From contig CAZQSB010000005.1 in NCBI GenBank assembly GCA_964596015.1, forward strand, positions 1-64,000: 64,000 bases of DNA, given 5' to 3'. Positions 7,768 through 16,891 of this stretch are shown piece by piece. The notes under the pieces were generated by a model, which saw nothing but the letters and a program-made list of their open reading frames with translations, was not told the DNA's origin and did not search any database. Positions within the stretch are counted from its first letter, which is position 1. Each line of letters begins with the position of its first letter. A program made the translations under genes and the position numbers. This stretch comes from WJMD01 sp964596015 (GTDB lineage: Bacteria > Joyebacterota > Joyebacteria > Joyebacterales > Joyebacteraceae).

Positions 7768-8522
7768 AGGAGCTGACGGTCGTCTTCGACAACGTGCCGG
7801 GCGTGCCGGGCCTCATCACGGGATGGGGGTTCGCCGCCGTCGTGCGCGGCTATTCGAAGACGGTCCTCTTCGACACCGGGGCCGACGGCGCGACGCTTCT
7901 CTCCAATCTGAGAGCTCTCTCGATCGCTCCGAGGTCCATCGACCTCGTGGTGCTGTCTCACGCTCACGCGGACCACGCGGGCGGTCTCACCGAGTTCCTC
8001 GAGGCGGCTTCCGACGTGGAGCTCATCGTGCCCGAGGGTCTGCCGAGACGTCTCGAGGACGCGATCCGGGAGACCGGCGTGTCCTTCCGGACCGCTCCGG
8101 GCGGAGACGAGCTGGCGCCCGGCGTCACGACGACCGGGTCGCTTCCGGGGAAGCGCGTCGAGCAGGGGCTTATCCTGGAAGGGGCAGACGGACCCGTCCT
8201 CGTGACGGGATGCGCGCATCCGGGCATCCAGGCGATGCTCGAGGCCGCGGCCCGGATCATGGACGGACCGGTCGAGCTGGCGGTCGGCGGCTTTCATCTG
8301 AACTCGTTTCGGAAGGGCTCGGTCCGCAAGCTGGGAGAGGAACTCAAGAGCATCGGACTCAGGAGAATAGCGCCGTCTCACTGTACAGGCGAGAGGGCGA
8401 TGATGATTCTCGCCGACGTCTTCGGCAAGGGGTTCGTGGAGAGCGGTCTGGGCAGGACCATCGACCTTGGCAATGACGCCCGCGGCGAGGCGGGCGCGGA
8501 CACAGTATCGCGGGAGGCATGA
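7764..8522 (+). CDS. Metallo-beta-lactamase-fold hydrolase (MptE/dihydropterin-synthase-like)
   Basis: HAHADH (H66, H68, D70, H71) is the metal-binding signature; TGCAHPGI and GGFHLN supply further His ligands. The overall pattern (VVFDNVPG at the start, FDTGADG, VTGCAHPGI) matches the group annotated as 7,8-dihydropterin-6-methyl-4-(beta-D-ribofuranosyl)aminobenzene-5'-phosphate synthase. In bacteria that substrate is unlikely, so only the fold is certain. GTG start overlaps the previous stop; the VOC gene begins at the next base after its stop. Confidence 0.82.
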   Translation: MKELTVVFDNVPGVPGLITGWGFAAVVRGYSKTVLFDTGADGATLLSNLRALSIAPRSIDLVVLSHAHADHAGGLTEFLEAASDVELIVPEGLPRRLEDAIRETGVSFRTAPGGDELAPGVTTTGSLPGKRVEQGLILEGADGPVLVTGCAHPGIQAMLEAAARIMDGPVELAVGGFHLNSFRKGSVRKLGEELKSIGLRRIAPSHCTGERAMMILADVFGKGFVESGLGRTIDLGNDARGEAGADTVSREA

Positions 8523-8873
8523 ATGGCAGGCAATCTGTGCCACTTCGAGCTCATGGTCAGCGACCCCGAAAAGACGAAGGCCTTCTATGAAGAGGTCTTC
8601 GGTTGGCTGTACAACGACTCGAACCCCGGATACACGATGGTGAAGGCCGGCGAGGGGCCGCAGGGCGGCATCATGAGAAAGCCGGACCAGGCTCCGGGAT
8701 ACGCCCTGACGGTCTACTTCTGCGTCCAGGACATCGACGAGGCGCTGGACAAGGCGACCGGGGCGGGCGGCAGGGTCCTTGTCCCGAAACAGAAGATTCC
8801 CATGGGCATCTGGGCTCTCGTCGCCGACCCGGACGGCATCCCGTTCGGCATCTTCGAGCACCACGAGGAGTAG
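8523..8873 (+). CDS. VOC-family (glyoxalase/dioxygenase-like) protein
   Basis: 116 residues with the paired beta-alpha-beta-beta-beta modules of the VOC superfamily: CHFELMVSDPEKTKAFYEEV, then YFCVQDIDEALDKATGAG, ending DPDGIPFGIFEHHEE. The metal-ligand pattern (H7 or E9 early, E near the C-terminus) is compatible with a metalloenzyme, but the substrate is unknown. ATG immediately follows the upstream TGA. Confidence 0.83.
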   Translation: MAGNLCHFELMVSDPEKTKAFYEEVFGWLYNDSNPGYTMVKAGEGPQGGIMRKPDQAPGYALTVYFCVQDIDEALDKATGAGGRVLVPKQKIPMGIWALVADPDGIPFGIFEHHEE

Positions 8874-8908
8874 CAGAGACTCCGAACGTCCCTGGAGGAG
8901 CGCGTCTC

Positions 8909-9256
8909 ATGATGGCACTGGCTGTGATCATCGGCGCGATCGTCATGGCGGTCCTCGCGCGCATACCGATCGCCGGTCCCCTCATCGCCGGCTTCATCGC
9001 CGGACTCATCGCGAGCGGCGCCGGCCGGGGCGCGCTCGCGGGGTTCCTCGCGGGTACCATCGTCATGATCCTCGTCGCGCTGGCGCTCGCGGGCACCGGT
9101 CTCTTTCTGGGGGGCCTGCTCTTCGGTCCCGGGGGCGCGGCGTCGGGGGGCGTCCTCGGCCTCGTCATCGGGACCGGCGGTTTCATGACCTCGCTGTACT
9201 TCGGAGTGCTGGGCCTCATCGGAGGTCTCATCGGGGGCGTCATCACGGGAGGTTAG
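8909..9256 (+). CDS. Small Gly/Ala-rich integral membrane protein
   Basis: 115 residues, nearly all hydrophobic, with four predicted membrane segments packed with GxxxG-type motifs (GPLIAGFIAGLIASGAG, GLFLGGLLFGPGG, LGLIGGLIGGVITGG). This looks like a DUF5518-type protein or a glycine-zipper helix bundle. No function can be assigned. ATG 8909 follows GGAGGAG at 8894-8900. Confidence 0.6.
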   Translation: MMALAVIIGAIVMAVLARIPIAGPLIAGFIAGLIASGAGRGALAGFLAGTIVMILVALALAGTGLFLGGLLFGPGGAASGGVLGLVIGTGGFMTSLYFGVLGLIGGLIGGVITGG

Positions 9257-9280
9257 CGGCGGGTCCTGCCCGCTGAGGCC

Positions 9281-11161
9281 ATGGCGGAACTCAAGAAGGA
9301 ACTCGGGCTTCTCGAGGTCTTCTGCATCGCGTCCGGAGCCATGATCAGCTCCGGGCTCTTTGTGCTTCCCGGCATCGCGTTCTCGATCGCGGGACCCGCG
9401 GTCTTTCTGGCGTATCTACTCGCGGCGGCCCTCGTCGTCCCGACGCTTCTCAGCAAGGCCGAGCTCGCCACCGCCATGCCGAAGGCGGGAGGCGACTATT
9501 TCTTCGTCGAGCGCAGCATGGGGTCGGCGTTCGGCGCCGTCGGCGGGATGGCCGCCTGGTTCTCGCTGTCGCTCAAGTCCGCGTTCGCGCTCGTGGGCAT
9601 GGGCTCTTTCGCGGTCCTGGTCTCCCCCGACATCTCCCCGTTCCAGATCAAGCTCATCGCCGTCGCGTTCACGCTTCTGTTCATGACGCTGAACCTGAGC
9701 GGAGCGAAGCACGCGGGCCGTCTTCAGTCGGTGCTGGTGGTGGGGCTGCTCGGGGTCATCACCTTCTACCTCTTCCGCGGCATGCCCGAGATCGACGTCC
9801 AGCGCTACGTTCCATTCACTCCGCACGGCGCCGGCGCGATCTTCGCGACGGCCGGACTCGTGTTCGTCTCCTACGGGGGCCTGACGAAGGCGGCAAGCAT
9901 CGCCGAGGAGGTCAGGAACCCCAGCCGGAACGTCCCTCTGGGGATGTTCCTCTCGTTCGGAGTCGTGACGTTCTTCTATGTCCTGGCCGTCTTCACCACG
10001 GTCGGCGTGCTCGACGGCGACATCCTCGCCGGGACGACCACGCCCCTCTCGACGGCGGCGTCGCACTTCATGGGCACGCCGGGGCTCGTCATCCTGGCTG
10101 TGGCGGCGATCCTCGCTTTCATCACGACAGGCAACGCCGGCATCCTCTCGGCCTCCCGGACGCCGATGGCGATGAGCAAGGACGGCATCCTTCCAGCGTT
10201 CCTGGGACGCGTGAACGAGCGCCGGGGCACCCCGCACTGGGCGATCATCGTGACCAGTGGGTTCATGATCGTGTTCATCCTGGCGGTCGACATCGTGACC
10301 CTCGTGAAGATCGCGTCGACGATGAAGATCATCCTGTTCCTCCTCGTCAACGTCTCGGTCATCATCATGCGCGAGAGCCGGATCCAGCACTACCGGCCGA
10401 CCTTCCGCTCCCCCGCCTATCCGTGGCTTCAGATCGCGGCGATCGTGCTCTACGGGGTCCTTGTTGCGAAGATGGGCCTCGTGCCCATCGTTGCGACCGC
10501 CGTCTTCTTCGGCGGAAGCCTCCTCTGGTACGTCGCCTATCGCGGCCTCCGGAGCCACCGCGACTCCGGCCTCGTGCAGCTCGTCAGAAGGGTGACCGAC
10601 CGCGACCTCGTGACGTCCTCGCTCGACGAGGAGCTCCGGGAGATCCTGAAGGTCCGCGACGAGATCGTCGAGGACCGCTTCGACAAGCTCATCAAGCGCA
10701 GCACCATCCTCGATCTCGAGGGTGGCGAGGACATCGAGACGTTCTTCTCGCGCATCTCGAAGGTCCTCGCCCACGAGCTTCAGATGGAGGCCGAACAGGT
10801 CTACGAGCTCCTGATGGAGCGAGAGAAGGCGTCGACGACGGCGCTCAGACCCGGTCTCGCCATCCCCCACATCATCGTCGAGGGGGAGGGTGTCTTCGAC
10901 GTCCTCCTCGCGCGCTCGAGAGAGGGGATCGTCTTCTCGGAGAACGCGCCTCCGGTTCACGCGGTCTTCGTGTTGATGGGCTCGAAGGACGAGCGGAACT
11001 ACCATCTTCGCGCGCTGATGCACATCGCGCAGATCACGCAGGACCCCGACTTCGACCGGAAGTGGGGCGGCGCCCGGGGCCCGGAGGAGCTGCGGCATCT
11101 CGTTCTTCTGGGGAAGCGCCGACGCGACACCGAGGACCGCCCGGCCGCGGGCAGCGCCTGA
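9281..11161 (+). CDS. APC-family amino-acid permease fused to PTS EIIA-like domain
   Basis: Residues 1-420 form a 12-TM APC-superfamily permease. The start LEVFCIASGAMISSGLFVLPG is the canonical TM1 unwound GxG substrate site; FVSYGGLTKAASIAEEVRNP is the TM6 region. Residues about 480-615 match a PTS EIIA type-2 (fructose/nitrogen) domain with GLAIPHIIV. H530 sits where the phosphorylated His of EIIA proteins lies. A Glu/Asp-rich helical linker joins them. It probably imports or exchanges an amino acid, with the EIIA domain sensing phosphorylation or metabolic state (inferred). No other PTS gene is in the window. Confidence 0.85.
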   Translation: MAELKKELGLLEVFCIASGAMISSGLFVLPGIAFSIAGPAVFLAYLLAAALVVPTLLSKAELATAMPKAGGDYFFVERSMGSAFGAVGGMAAWFSLSLKSAFALVGMGSFAVLVSPDISPFQIKLIAVAFTLLFMTLNLSGAKHAGRLQSVLVVGLLGVITFYLFRGMPEIDVQRYVPFTPHGAGAIFATAGLVFVSYGGLTKAASIAEEVRNPSRNVPLGMFLSFGVVTFFYVLAVFTTVGVLDGDILAGTTTPLSTAASHFMGTPGLVILAVAAILAFITTGNAGILSASRTPMAMSKDGILPAFLGRVNERRGTPHWAIIVTSGFMIVFILAVDIVTLVKIASTMKIILFLLVNVSVIIMRESRIQHYRPTFRSPAYPWLQIAAIVLYGVLVAKMGLVPIVATAVFFGGSLLWYVAYRGLRSHRDSGLVQLVRRVTDRDLVTSSLDEELREILKVRDEIVEDRFDKLIKRSTILDLEGGEDIETFFSRISKVLAHELQMEAEQVYELLMEREKASTTALRPGLAIPHIIVEGEGVFDVLLARSREGIVFSENAPPVHAVFVLMGSKDERNYHLRALMHIAQITQDPDFDRKWGGARGPEELRHLVLLGKRRRDTEDRPAAGSA

Positions 11162-11200
11162 CGACCGCCGCAGGGCCGCCGCGACGCGAACGATCATCCT

Positions 11201-11216
11201 GCCCCGAGCTCGGGGC
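11201..11216. other. 16-bp perfect palindrome in the nadE upstream region
   Basis: GCCCCGAGCTCGGGGC lies in the 249-bp gap between the permease and nadE. It has no T tract, so it is a weak hairpin with an AGCT loop or a protein site. No gene or recognised RNA is seen in 11162-11410. Confidence 0.3.
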
Positions 11217-11410
11217 GCTCGAACGCCGTTCGCGCCCCTCCGCCGACCCTCAAGACGAAAAGGCCCTACGGGTGGGACATTTCGGGGTGGAACCGACCCC
11301 CTCCGAACGGGTAAGATGAGCCCTCGGCCACCGTCGCGCGGCGGACGGCCGCGGTCCCGCACCCGGGGACCGGCCGCGGAGAGACACCCTGACTACCGGG
11401 AGAGCACGCG

Positions 11411-13054
11411 ATGCGCATCGCACTGGCCCAGCTCAATGCGACCGTCGGCGACTTCGACGGCAACCTCGACAGGGTCGTGCGCGCCATCGACGAGGTACGG
11501 AGCGAGGAACCGGAGCTCATCGTGTTCCCCGAGCTCGTCCTGACGGGCTATCCGCCGCGGGACCTCCTCGAGCGAACGTGGTTCCGTCGAAGGGCCAACG
11601 AGACGCTCGAGCGGGTGCTCGAGACGAGCAGGAGCATACCCCGCACGTCCATCCTGATCGGGACCATCGTCGAGAACGACGCGCCCGTGGGGCGCGGGTT
11701 GCTGAACGCGGGAGTGCTTGTCCGCGGAGGAGCGGTCGCGGGGACGACGGCGAAGACCCTGCTCCCGCTGTACGACGTCTTCGACGAGGCCCGCTACTTC
11801 GACCGCGGCGGCGCGCCCTCGCCGATGAGCGTCGGCTCGACCTCGCTGGGCGTCACCATCTGCGAGGACGCCTGGACCACCCCCGAGCTCTGGCCGCGCC
11901 GCATGTACGAGCGCGAGCCCGTCCGGGAGCTGGCCGAGGCCGGCGCCGACATCCTCGTGAACATCGCGGCCTCTCCGTTCTACGCCGGCAAGGACGTCAT
12001 CCGCTACAGGCTGTTCTCCGACCACGCCCGACGCTTCGAAGCGCCGTTCGTCGTCGTCAACCTGGTCGGCGGCAACGACGAACTCGTCTTCGACGGCCGG
12101 AGCATGTGCGTGAGCCCGGACGGGCGCCTGCTGGCCGCGCTCCCCGCGTTCGAGGAGGCGATCGAGATCGTCGAGACCGGTTCCTCGGACGGTGTCGAGT
12201 TCGAGGCGGAGGACCGCGTGGAGGCGGTCCGCCGGGCCCTCGTGACCGGCCTCAGGGACTATGTCCGCAAGTGCGGCTTCGAGAGCGTGCTCATCGGCCT
12301 CTCCGGAGGCATCGATTCGGCCGTCGTCGCCGCGCTCGCCGTCGAGGCGCTCGACCCGGCCAACGTGCTCGGCATCACCATGCCCTCGCCGTACTCCTCG
12401 GAAGGCAGCGTCACCGACTCGCTCAGGCTGGCGGAGAACCTCGGCATCGAATGCCGGCAGATCTGGATCTCGGAGGTCTACGAGGCCTACCGCCGCGCGC
12501 TGTCTGAGGAGCTGCCCGACGACCGGGTCACGGTGGCCGAGGAGAACATCCAGGCCAGGATCCGGGGCAACATCCTGATGGCCTTCTCGAACCTCTCCGA
12601 CGCGCTGGTCCTCTCGACGGGCAACAAGAGTGAGCTGGCGGTCGGCTACTGCACCCTCTACGGCGACATGACCGGCGGTCTGGCGGTCCTCTCCGATGTG
12701 CCCAAGACGATGGTCTACGAACTCGCGAGACACGTGAACGCCGAGCGGGAGGTCATCCCCCGGGCCATCATCGAGAAGCCGCCGTCGGCCGAGCTCAGGC
12801 CCGGGCAGGTCGACTCCGACAGCCTCCCGCCCTACCCGGTGCTCGACCGGATCCTGGAGCTCCACGTGGACCGGGGATGGTCGTTCCGGGAGATCGTCGA
12901 CCACGGGTTCGACGATGAGGTGGTCCGGTGGGTCGTCCGCGCCGTCGACACGAACGAGTACAAACGCCGGCAGGCCGCGCCGGGTCTCAAGGTCACTACC
13001 AAGGCGTTCGGCATGGGCAGGAGGATGCCGATCGCAGCGCGTTACGAGCTGTAG
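11411..13054 (+). CDS. nadE: Glutamine-dependent NAD(+) synthetase
   Basis: The N-terminal nitrilase-type glutaminase (residues 1-260) has the catalytic triad E41 (FPELVLTGYPP), K115 (TAKTLLPLYDVF) and C151 (ICEDAW). The C-terminal ATP-pyrophosphatase/synthetase domain has SGGIDS at 298-303. It converts deamido-NAD to NAD using ATP and glutamine, the last step of NAD synthesis. 547 residues fits the fused bacterial form. The product ends RRMPIAARYEL, as in the family. Confidence 0.96.
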   Translation: MRIALAQLNATVGDFDGNLDRVVRAIDEVRSEEPELIVFPELVLTGYPPRDLLERTWFRRRANETLERVLETSRSIPRTSILIGTIVENDAPVGRGLLNAGVLVRGGAVAGTTAKTLLPLYDVFDEARYFDRGGAPSPMSVGSTSLGVTICEDAWTTPELWPRRMYEREPVRELAEAGADILVNIAASPFYAGKDVIRYRLFSDHARRFEAPFVVVNLVGGNDELVFDGRSMCVSPDGRLLAALPAFEEAIEIVETGSSDGVEFEAEDRVEAVRRALVTGLRDYVRKCGFESVLIGLSGGIDSAVVAALAVEALDPANVLGITMPSPYSSEGSVTDSLRLAENLGIECRQIWISEVYEAYRRALSEELPDDRVTVAEENIQARIRGNILMAFSNLSDALVLSTGNKSELAVGYCTLYGDMTGGLAVLSDVPKTMVYELARHVNAEREVIPRAIIEKPPSAELRPGQVDSDSLPPYPVLDRILELHVDRGWSFREIVDHGFDDEVVRWVVRAVDTNEYKRRQAAPGLKVTTKAFGMGRRMPIAARYEL

Positions 13055-13092
13055 AACCCACACGAACCCGACATCGCGAAGGAGCGCCTCAC

Positions 13093-14196
13093 ATGAAGGA
13101 CCCGCGACTCGAGAAGCTCGCACAGGTTCTGGTCCACTACTGCCTCGATGCGAAGAAGGGAGACCTCTTCCAGATCAACTCGACGCCGATCGCCTCGCCC
13201 CTCGTTCTCGAGGTCGTGAGAGTCGCGCTCGAGGTCGGCGCGCATCCGTTCGTGAGGCTGGGACTCCCGGGACTCTCGGAGCTCTTCCTCAAGACGGCGA
13301 AGAAGCACCAGCTGGAGTACGTGAGCCCCATCAGGGAATTCGAGGTCGAGAAGATCGACAAGGTCCTTTCCATTCGCGCATCCGAGAACACGAAAGCGCT
13401 CACGAACACCGACCCGGAGAAGCAGTCGATCGCCCGCAGCGCCGGCCGCCACATCTTCAAGCGCTTCATGGAGCGCGACGCGGCGGGCGAGCTGATGTGG
13501 TGCGGCACGCAGTACCCCTGCCAGGCTTCCGCGCAGGATGCCGAGATGTCGCTCGAGGAGTACGAGGACTTCGTTCTGAAGGCCTGCCTCGTGCACAGGA
13601 AGGACCCGATCAAGGCGTGGAAGGGCGTCCACAGACGCCAGGCGAAGCTCTGCAGAATGCTCGGCGAGAAGAAGAAGCTCCGCATCGTCTCGGAGGGCAC
13701 CGACATCACGATGTCCGTCGAGGGACGGACGTGGATCAACTCGGACGGCAGGCACAACATGCCGTCCGGCGAGGTGTTCACCGGCCCCGTGGAGGACTCG
13801 GTGAACGGTCGGATCTCCTTCTCCTTCCCCGCCTGCTACGGCGGCCGCGAGGTCCACGGCGTCGCCCTCGAGTTCAAGGACGGCGTCGTCGTGAAGGCCA
13901 CCGCCGAGAAGGGGACGGAGTTCCTCGAGGCGACGCTCGATACCGACGAGGGCGCCAGACGCGTCGGCGAGATCGCATTCGGCACGAACACGTCGATCCA
14001 GGATTTCACGAAGAACACGCTCTTCGACGAGAAGATCGGCGGCACCATCCACATGGCTGTCGGCGCCTCGTATCCGACCTCCGGGGGCGTCAACGAGTCC
14101 GCGATCCACTGGGACATGGTCAACGACATGCGCGACGGCGGGGTGGTCTACGCCGACCGCAAGAAGATCTACGAGGACGGGAAGTTCCTGGAGTAG
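13093..14196 (+). CDS. M29-family metallo-aminopeptidase (copy 1)
   Basis: 367 residues of the AmpS/AmpT type. The expected metal ligands are visible: E in SGEVFTGP, E in GEIAFGTN, H320 in GTIHMAVG, and H and D in SAIHWDM. Y327, seven residues after H320, matches the catalytic Tyr of this family. Cytoplasmic peptide trimming is the expected role. ATG 13093 follows AAGGAGCG; the open frame extends upstream into nadE without a better start. The next gene is a tandem paralogue that has lost the Tyr. Confidence 0.88.
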   Translation: MKDPRLEKLAQVLVHYCLDAKKGDLFQINSTPIASPLVLEVVRVALEVGAHPFVRLGLPGLSELFLKTAKKHQLEYVSPIREFEVEKIDKVLSIRASENTKALTNTDPEKQSIARSAGRHIFKRFMERDAAGELMWCGTQYPCQASAQDAEMSLEEYEDFVLKACLVHRKDPIKAWKGVHRRQAKLCRMLGEKKKLRIVSEGTDITMSVEGRTWINSDGRHNMPSGEVFTGPVEDSVNGRISFSFPACYGGREVHGVALEFKDGVVVKATAEKGTEFLEATLDTDEGARRVGEIAFGTNTSIQDFTKNTLFDEKIGGTIHMAVGASYPTSGGVNESAIHWDMVNDMRDGGVVYADRKKIYEDGKFLE

Positions 14197-14265
14197 CAGG
14201 CGCCCGCGACGTGGGTCGACCGATCCCGCTCGCCCCGCGGCGGACCACCGAAAGGAAACGACGAC

Positions 14266-15372
14266 GTGACAGATCCAAGATACGCCAGGCTCGCCGACGT
14301 GCTGGTGAACTACTCCGTCGGCGTCGGGAAGGGCGACCTCGTCGCCATTCAGGGCGCGGCCCTCGCGGAGCCGCTGCTTCTCGAGGTCTACAGCAAGGTC
14401 CTCGAGGCCGGAGGCAACCCCTATCTTCGCCCGCACCTGCCGGCCTCGACCGAGATTTTCCTCAAGACGGCGAAGAAGAAGCAGCTCGAGTTCGTGAACC
14501 CGGTATCGATGTTCGAGATCGAGAACATCGACAAGGTCATCTCCATCTGGGCGGACGAGAACACGAAGTCGCTCGCCAACATCGACCCGAAGAGACAGGG
14601 CGCCCGCTCGGCGGCGACGGCGCCCCTCATGAAGCGCTGGATGGAGCGGGAGGCCGCCGGCGAGCTCCTGTGGGTCGGGACCCAGTTCCCCTGCAACGCC
14701 TCGGCCCAGGACGCGGAGATGTCGCTCGAGGAGTACGAGGACTTCGTGCTCGGAGCGTGCCTGGTCGACAGGAAGGACCCGGTCGCAGAATGGAAGAAGG
14801 TCAGCCGCAGGCAGGCGAAGATCGTGAAGCGCCTCGACGGCACGAAGAAGGTCCGCGTCGTCACGAAGGGCACGGACCTCACCATGTCGGTCGAGGGCCG
14901 GAAGTGGGTCAACTGCGACGGCCAGGCCAACATGCCGGACGGGGAGATCTTCACGGGCCCGGTGGAAGACTCGGTCGAGGGCACGATATCGTTCTCGTAC
15001 CCTGCGTTCTACTACGGCCGCGAGGCGCTCGGCGTCCGGCTGACGTTCAAGAAGGGCAGGGTCACGAAGGCGAAGGCGACGAAGGGCGAGGAGTTCCTGC
15101 ACGCCATGCTCGACTCCGACGAGGGGGCCCGCCGTGTCGGCGAGTTCGCCATCGGGACGAACTACGCCGTGCAGCAGTTCACGAGGAACACGCTTTTCGA
15201 CGAGAAGATCGGCGGCACCGTCCACATGGCCGTCGGCGCCTCGATCCCCGAGTCCGGAGGCATCAACGAGTCCGGCGTCCACTGGGACATGGTGACCGAC
15301 ATGCGGGACGGCGGGAAGATCTACGCCGACGGCAGGATCGTCTACAAGGATGGGAAGTTCGCGATAGATTAG
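14266..15372 (+). CDS. M29-family aminopeptidase paralogue (copy 2, catalytic Tyr replaced)
   Basis: 368 residues, similar to copy 1 along the whole length (same SLEEYEDFVL, MSVEGR, FDEKIGG blocks). Metal ligands are kept (GEIFTGP, GEFAIGTN, H320, GVHWDM), but the residue seven after H320 is Ile327 instead of Tyr. It may be a slow or altered enzyme, or a partner in a hetero-dimer; M29 enzymes are dimers. GTG start at 14266 follows AAAGGAAA. A tandem duplication is the simplest origin. Confidence 0.86.
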   Translation: MTDPRYARLADVLVNYSVGVGKGDLVAIQGAALAEPLLLEVYSKVLEAGGNPYLRPHLPASTEIFLKTAKKKQLEFVNPVSMFEIENIDKVISIWADENTKSLANIDPKRQGARSAATAPLMKRWMEREAAGELLWVGTQFPCNASAQDAEMSLEEYEDFVLGACLVDRKDPVAEWKKVSRRQAKIVKRLDGTKKVRVVTKGTDLTMSVEGRKWVNCDGQANMPDGEIFTGPVEDSVEGTISFSYPAFYYGREALGVRLTFKKGRVTKAKATKGEEFLHAMLDSDEGARRVGEFAIGTNYAVQQFTRNTLFDEKIGGTVHMAVGASIPESGGINESGVHWDMVTDMRDGGKIYADGRIVYKDGKFAID

Positions 15373-15416
15373 CCGGAAGGACCGGCGCTGTATAGTGCGG
15401 TGGGAGGTGATAGGGC

Positions 15417-16379
15417 ATGTCAGTGGAATGGGGCAAGGTCTTCGACCCCGAGACGATCATCGCATGGCTGCTCACGAGCGGTGTGACCATCCTCTTCCTC
15501 GTCATCGGCGGGTTCATCGCCATCAGCCTGTCGAAGTACATCATGGCGAAGATCCGAGCCGCCTTCGAGGATGAGGACCCGGAGACGCAGAGCGAGCGGG
15601 AGAAGCGCGCGGAGACGCTCACCAATGTGATGCGGAACATCATTGCCATCGTGGTCTGGGCCATCGTCGGCATGATGATACTCAAGCAGCTCGGCGTAGA
15701 CATCGGGCCTATCCTGGCCGGCGCCGGCGTCATCGGCCTGGCCGTCGGCTTCGGCGCGCAGACGCTCGTGAAGGACTTCCTCTCCGGCATGTTCATTCTC
15801 ATGGAGAATCAGTTCCGCGTCGGCGATGTCGTCTCCGCCGCCGGCGTGGCGGGACTGGTCGAGGCGATCAGTCTCCGCACGACCGTCCTTCGCGATCTCG
15901 AGGGGAAGGTCCATATCATCCCGAACGGCGAGATCGCGGTCGTCACCAACATGACGAAGGAATGGTCGCGCTTCATGATCGACGTCGGCGTCGCCTACAA
16001 GGAGGACGTCGACCACGTCATGGAGGTCCTGAAGGAGGTCGGCGAGACCATGACGTCCGACGAGCAGTTCGGACAGCTCATCCTCGAGCCGCTCTCCATT
16101 CTCGGCGTCGACAGCTTCGGGGACTCGTCGGTCAACATCCGGGTGATGTTCACGACGAAGCCGCTCCAGCAGTGGACGATAGGGCGGGAGTTCCGGCGCC
16201 GCATCAAGAACACCTTCGACGAGAAGGGCATCGAGATCCCGTTCCCGCACACGACGCTGTATCTCGGCGAGGGCTCGCCGATGGACAACCGCATCAGGGT
16301 CCAGCTCTCGAAGGAAGAGCCTCCGGCCGAGCAGGAGTCTTCGCAGCCGAAGGAACCCCTGACGCGCGAGGACGAGTAG
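15417..16379 (+). CDS. MscS-family mechanosensitive ion channel
   Basis: 320 residues. TM1 is at about 18-38, TM2 at about 72-92, and the pore helix TM3 is GVDIGPILAGAGVIGLAVGF followed by GAQTLVKDFLSG, the MscS hallmark. The beta domain starts at NQFRVGDVV, and the C-terminal alpha/beta domain ends with IPFPHTTLYL. It releases solutes on hypo-osmotic shock at the inner membrane. ATG follows GGGAGGTGA. Confidence 0.93.
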   Translation: MSVEWGKVFDPETIIAWLLTSGVTILFLVIGGFIAISLSKYIMAKIRAAFEDEDPETQSEREKRAETLTNVMRNIIAIVVWAIVGMMILKQLGVDIGPILAGAGVIGLAVGFGAQTLVKDFLSGMFILMENQFRVGDVVSAAGVAGLVEAISLRTTVLRDLEGKVHIIPNGEIAVVTNMTKEWSRFMIDVGVAYKEDVDHVMEVLKEVGETMTSDEQFGQLILEPLSILGVDSFGDSSVNIRVMFTTKPLQQWTIGREFRRRIKNTFDEKGIEIPFPHTTLYLGEGSPMDNRIRVQLSKEEPPAEQESSQPKEPLTREDE

Positions 16380-16438
16380 TCCCGCGGACGCTCAAGGATG
16401 CCGGGTCCGGCGGAAGGCCGGGCCCGGAGGAGAGGACC

Positions 16439-16858
16439 ATGTTCAGGAAGATCCTGATCGCCGTCGACGGCTCGCACCACGCCGACGCGGCCGTGAGAGC
16501 CGGCGTCGAGCTCGCGAAGGCGGGCGGCGGAGAGCTCGTGCTGTGCCACGTCTCAAGCATCCCGGAGCAGTACCGCGCCGGTCTGGCCGACCAGCTCGAG
16601 GAGGCGATCCTCGAGGACGGCAGGAAGATCCTTGATCACGCGGCGCGCGTGGCGAAGGACGCCGGCGCCGAGGCGGAAACGCGGCTCATCGAGAGAGAAC
16701 ACCCGGCCGAGGGCATTGTGGGGCTGGCTGCCGAGATCGGAGCGGACCTCATCGTAGCCGGTGTGAGGGGCAGAACCGGAGACGAGCTCCGTTCGATGGG
16801 GTCGGTGAGTCAGGCGATCGCTCAGATGGCGGGTTCTTCGGTGCTGCTGGTGCGCTGA
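16439..16858 (+). CDS. Universal stress protein (UspA family)
   Basis: 139 residues: KILIAVDGSHHADAAVRAG at the start and the ATP-binding loop GVRGRTGDELRSMGSVSQAI (G-2x-G-9x-G-S/T type) near the end, closing with GSSVLLVR. ATP-binding Usp subtype. ATG 16439 follows GGAGAGGA. It probably shares a transcript with mscS (59-bp gap). Confidence 0.92.
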   Translation: MFRKILIAVDGSHHADAAVRAGVELAKAGGGELVLCHVSSIPEQYRAGLADQLEEAILEDGRKILDHAARVAKDAGAEAETRLIEREHPAEGIVGLAAEIGADLIVAGVRGRTGDELRSMGSVSQAIAQMAGSSVLLVR

Positions 16859-16891
16859 TCGGGGCCTTCCGTCCGGACGAGCGCTCCGCCG

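Noticed and set aside
9416..11362. 648-residue minus-strand open frame
   Set aside because: Antisense of the permease-EIIA gene; no domain, no RBS.
12915..15395. 826-residue plus-strand open frame
   Set aside because: Shifted frame across nadE and both M29 peptidases; Arg/Gly/Pro-rich, no domain, while the M29 frames are clear.
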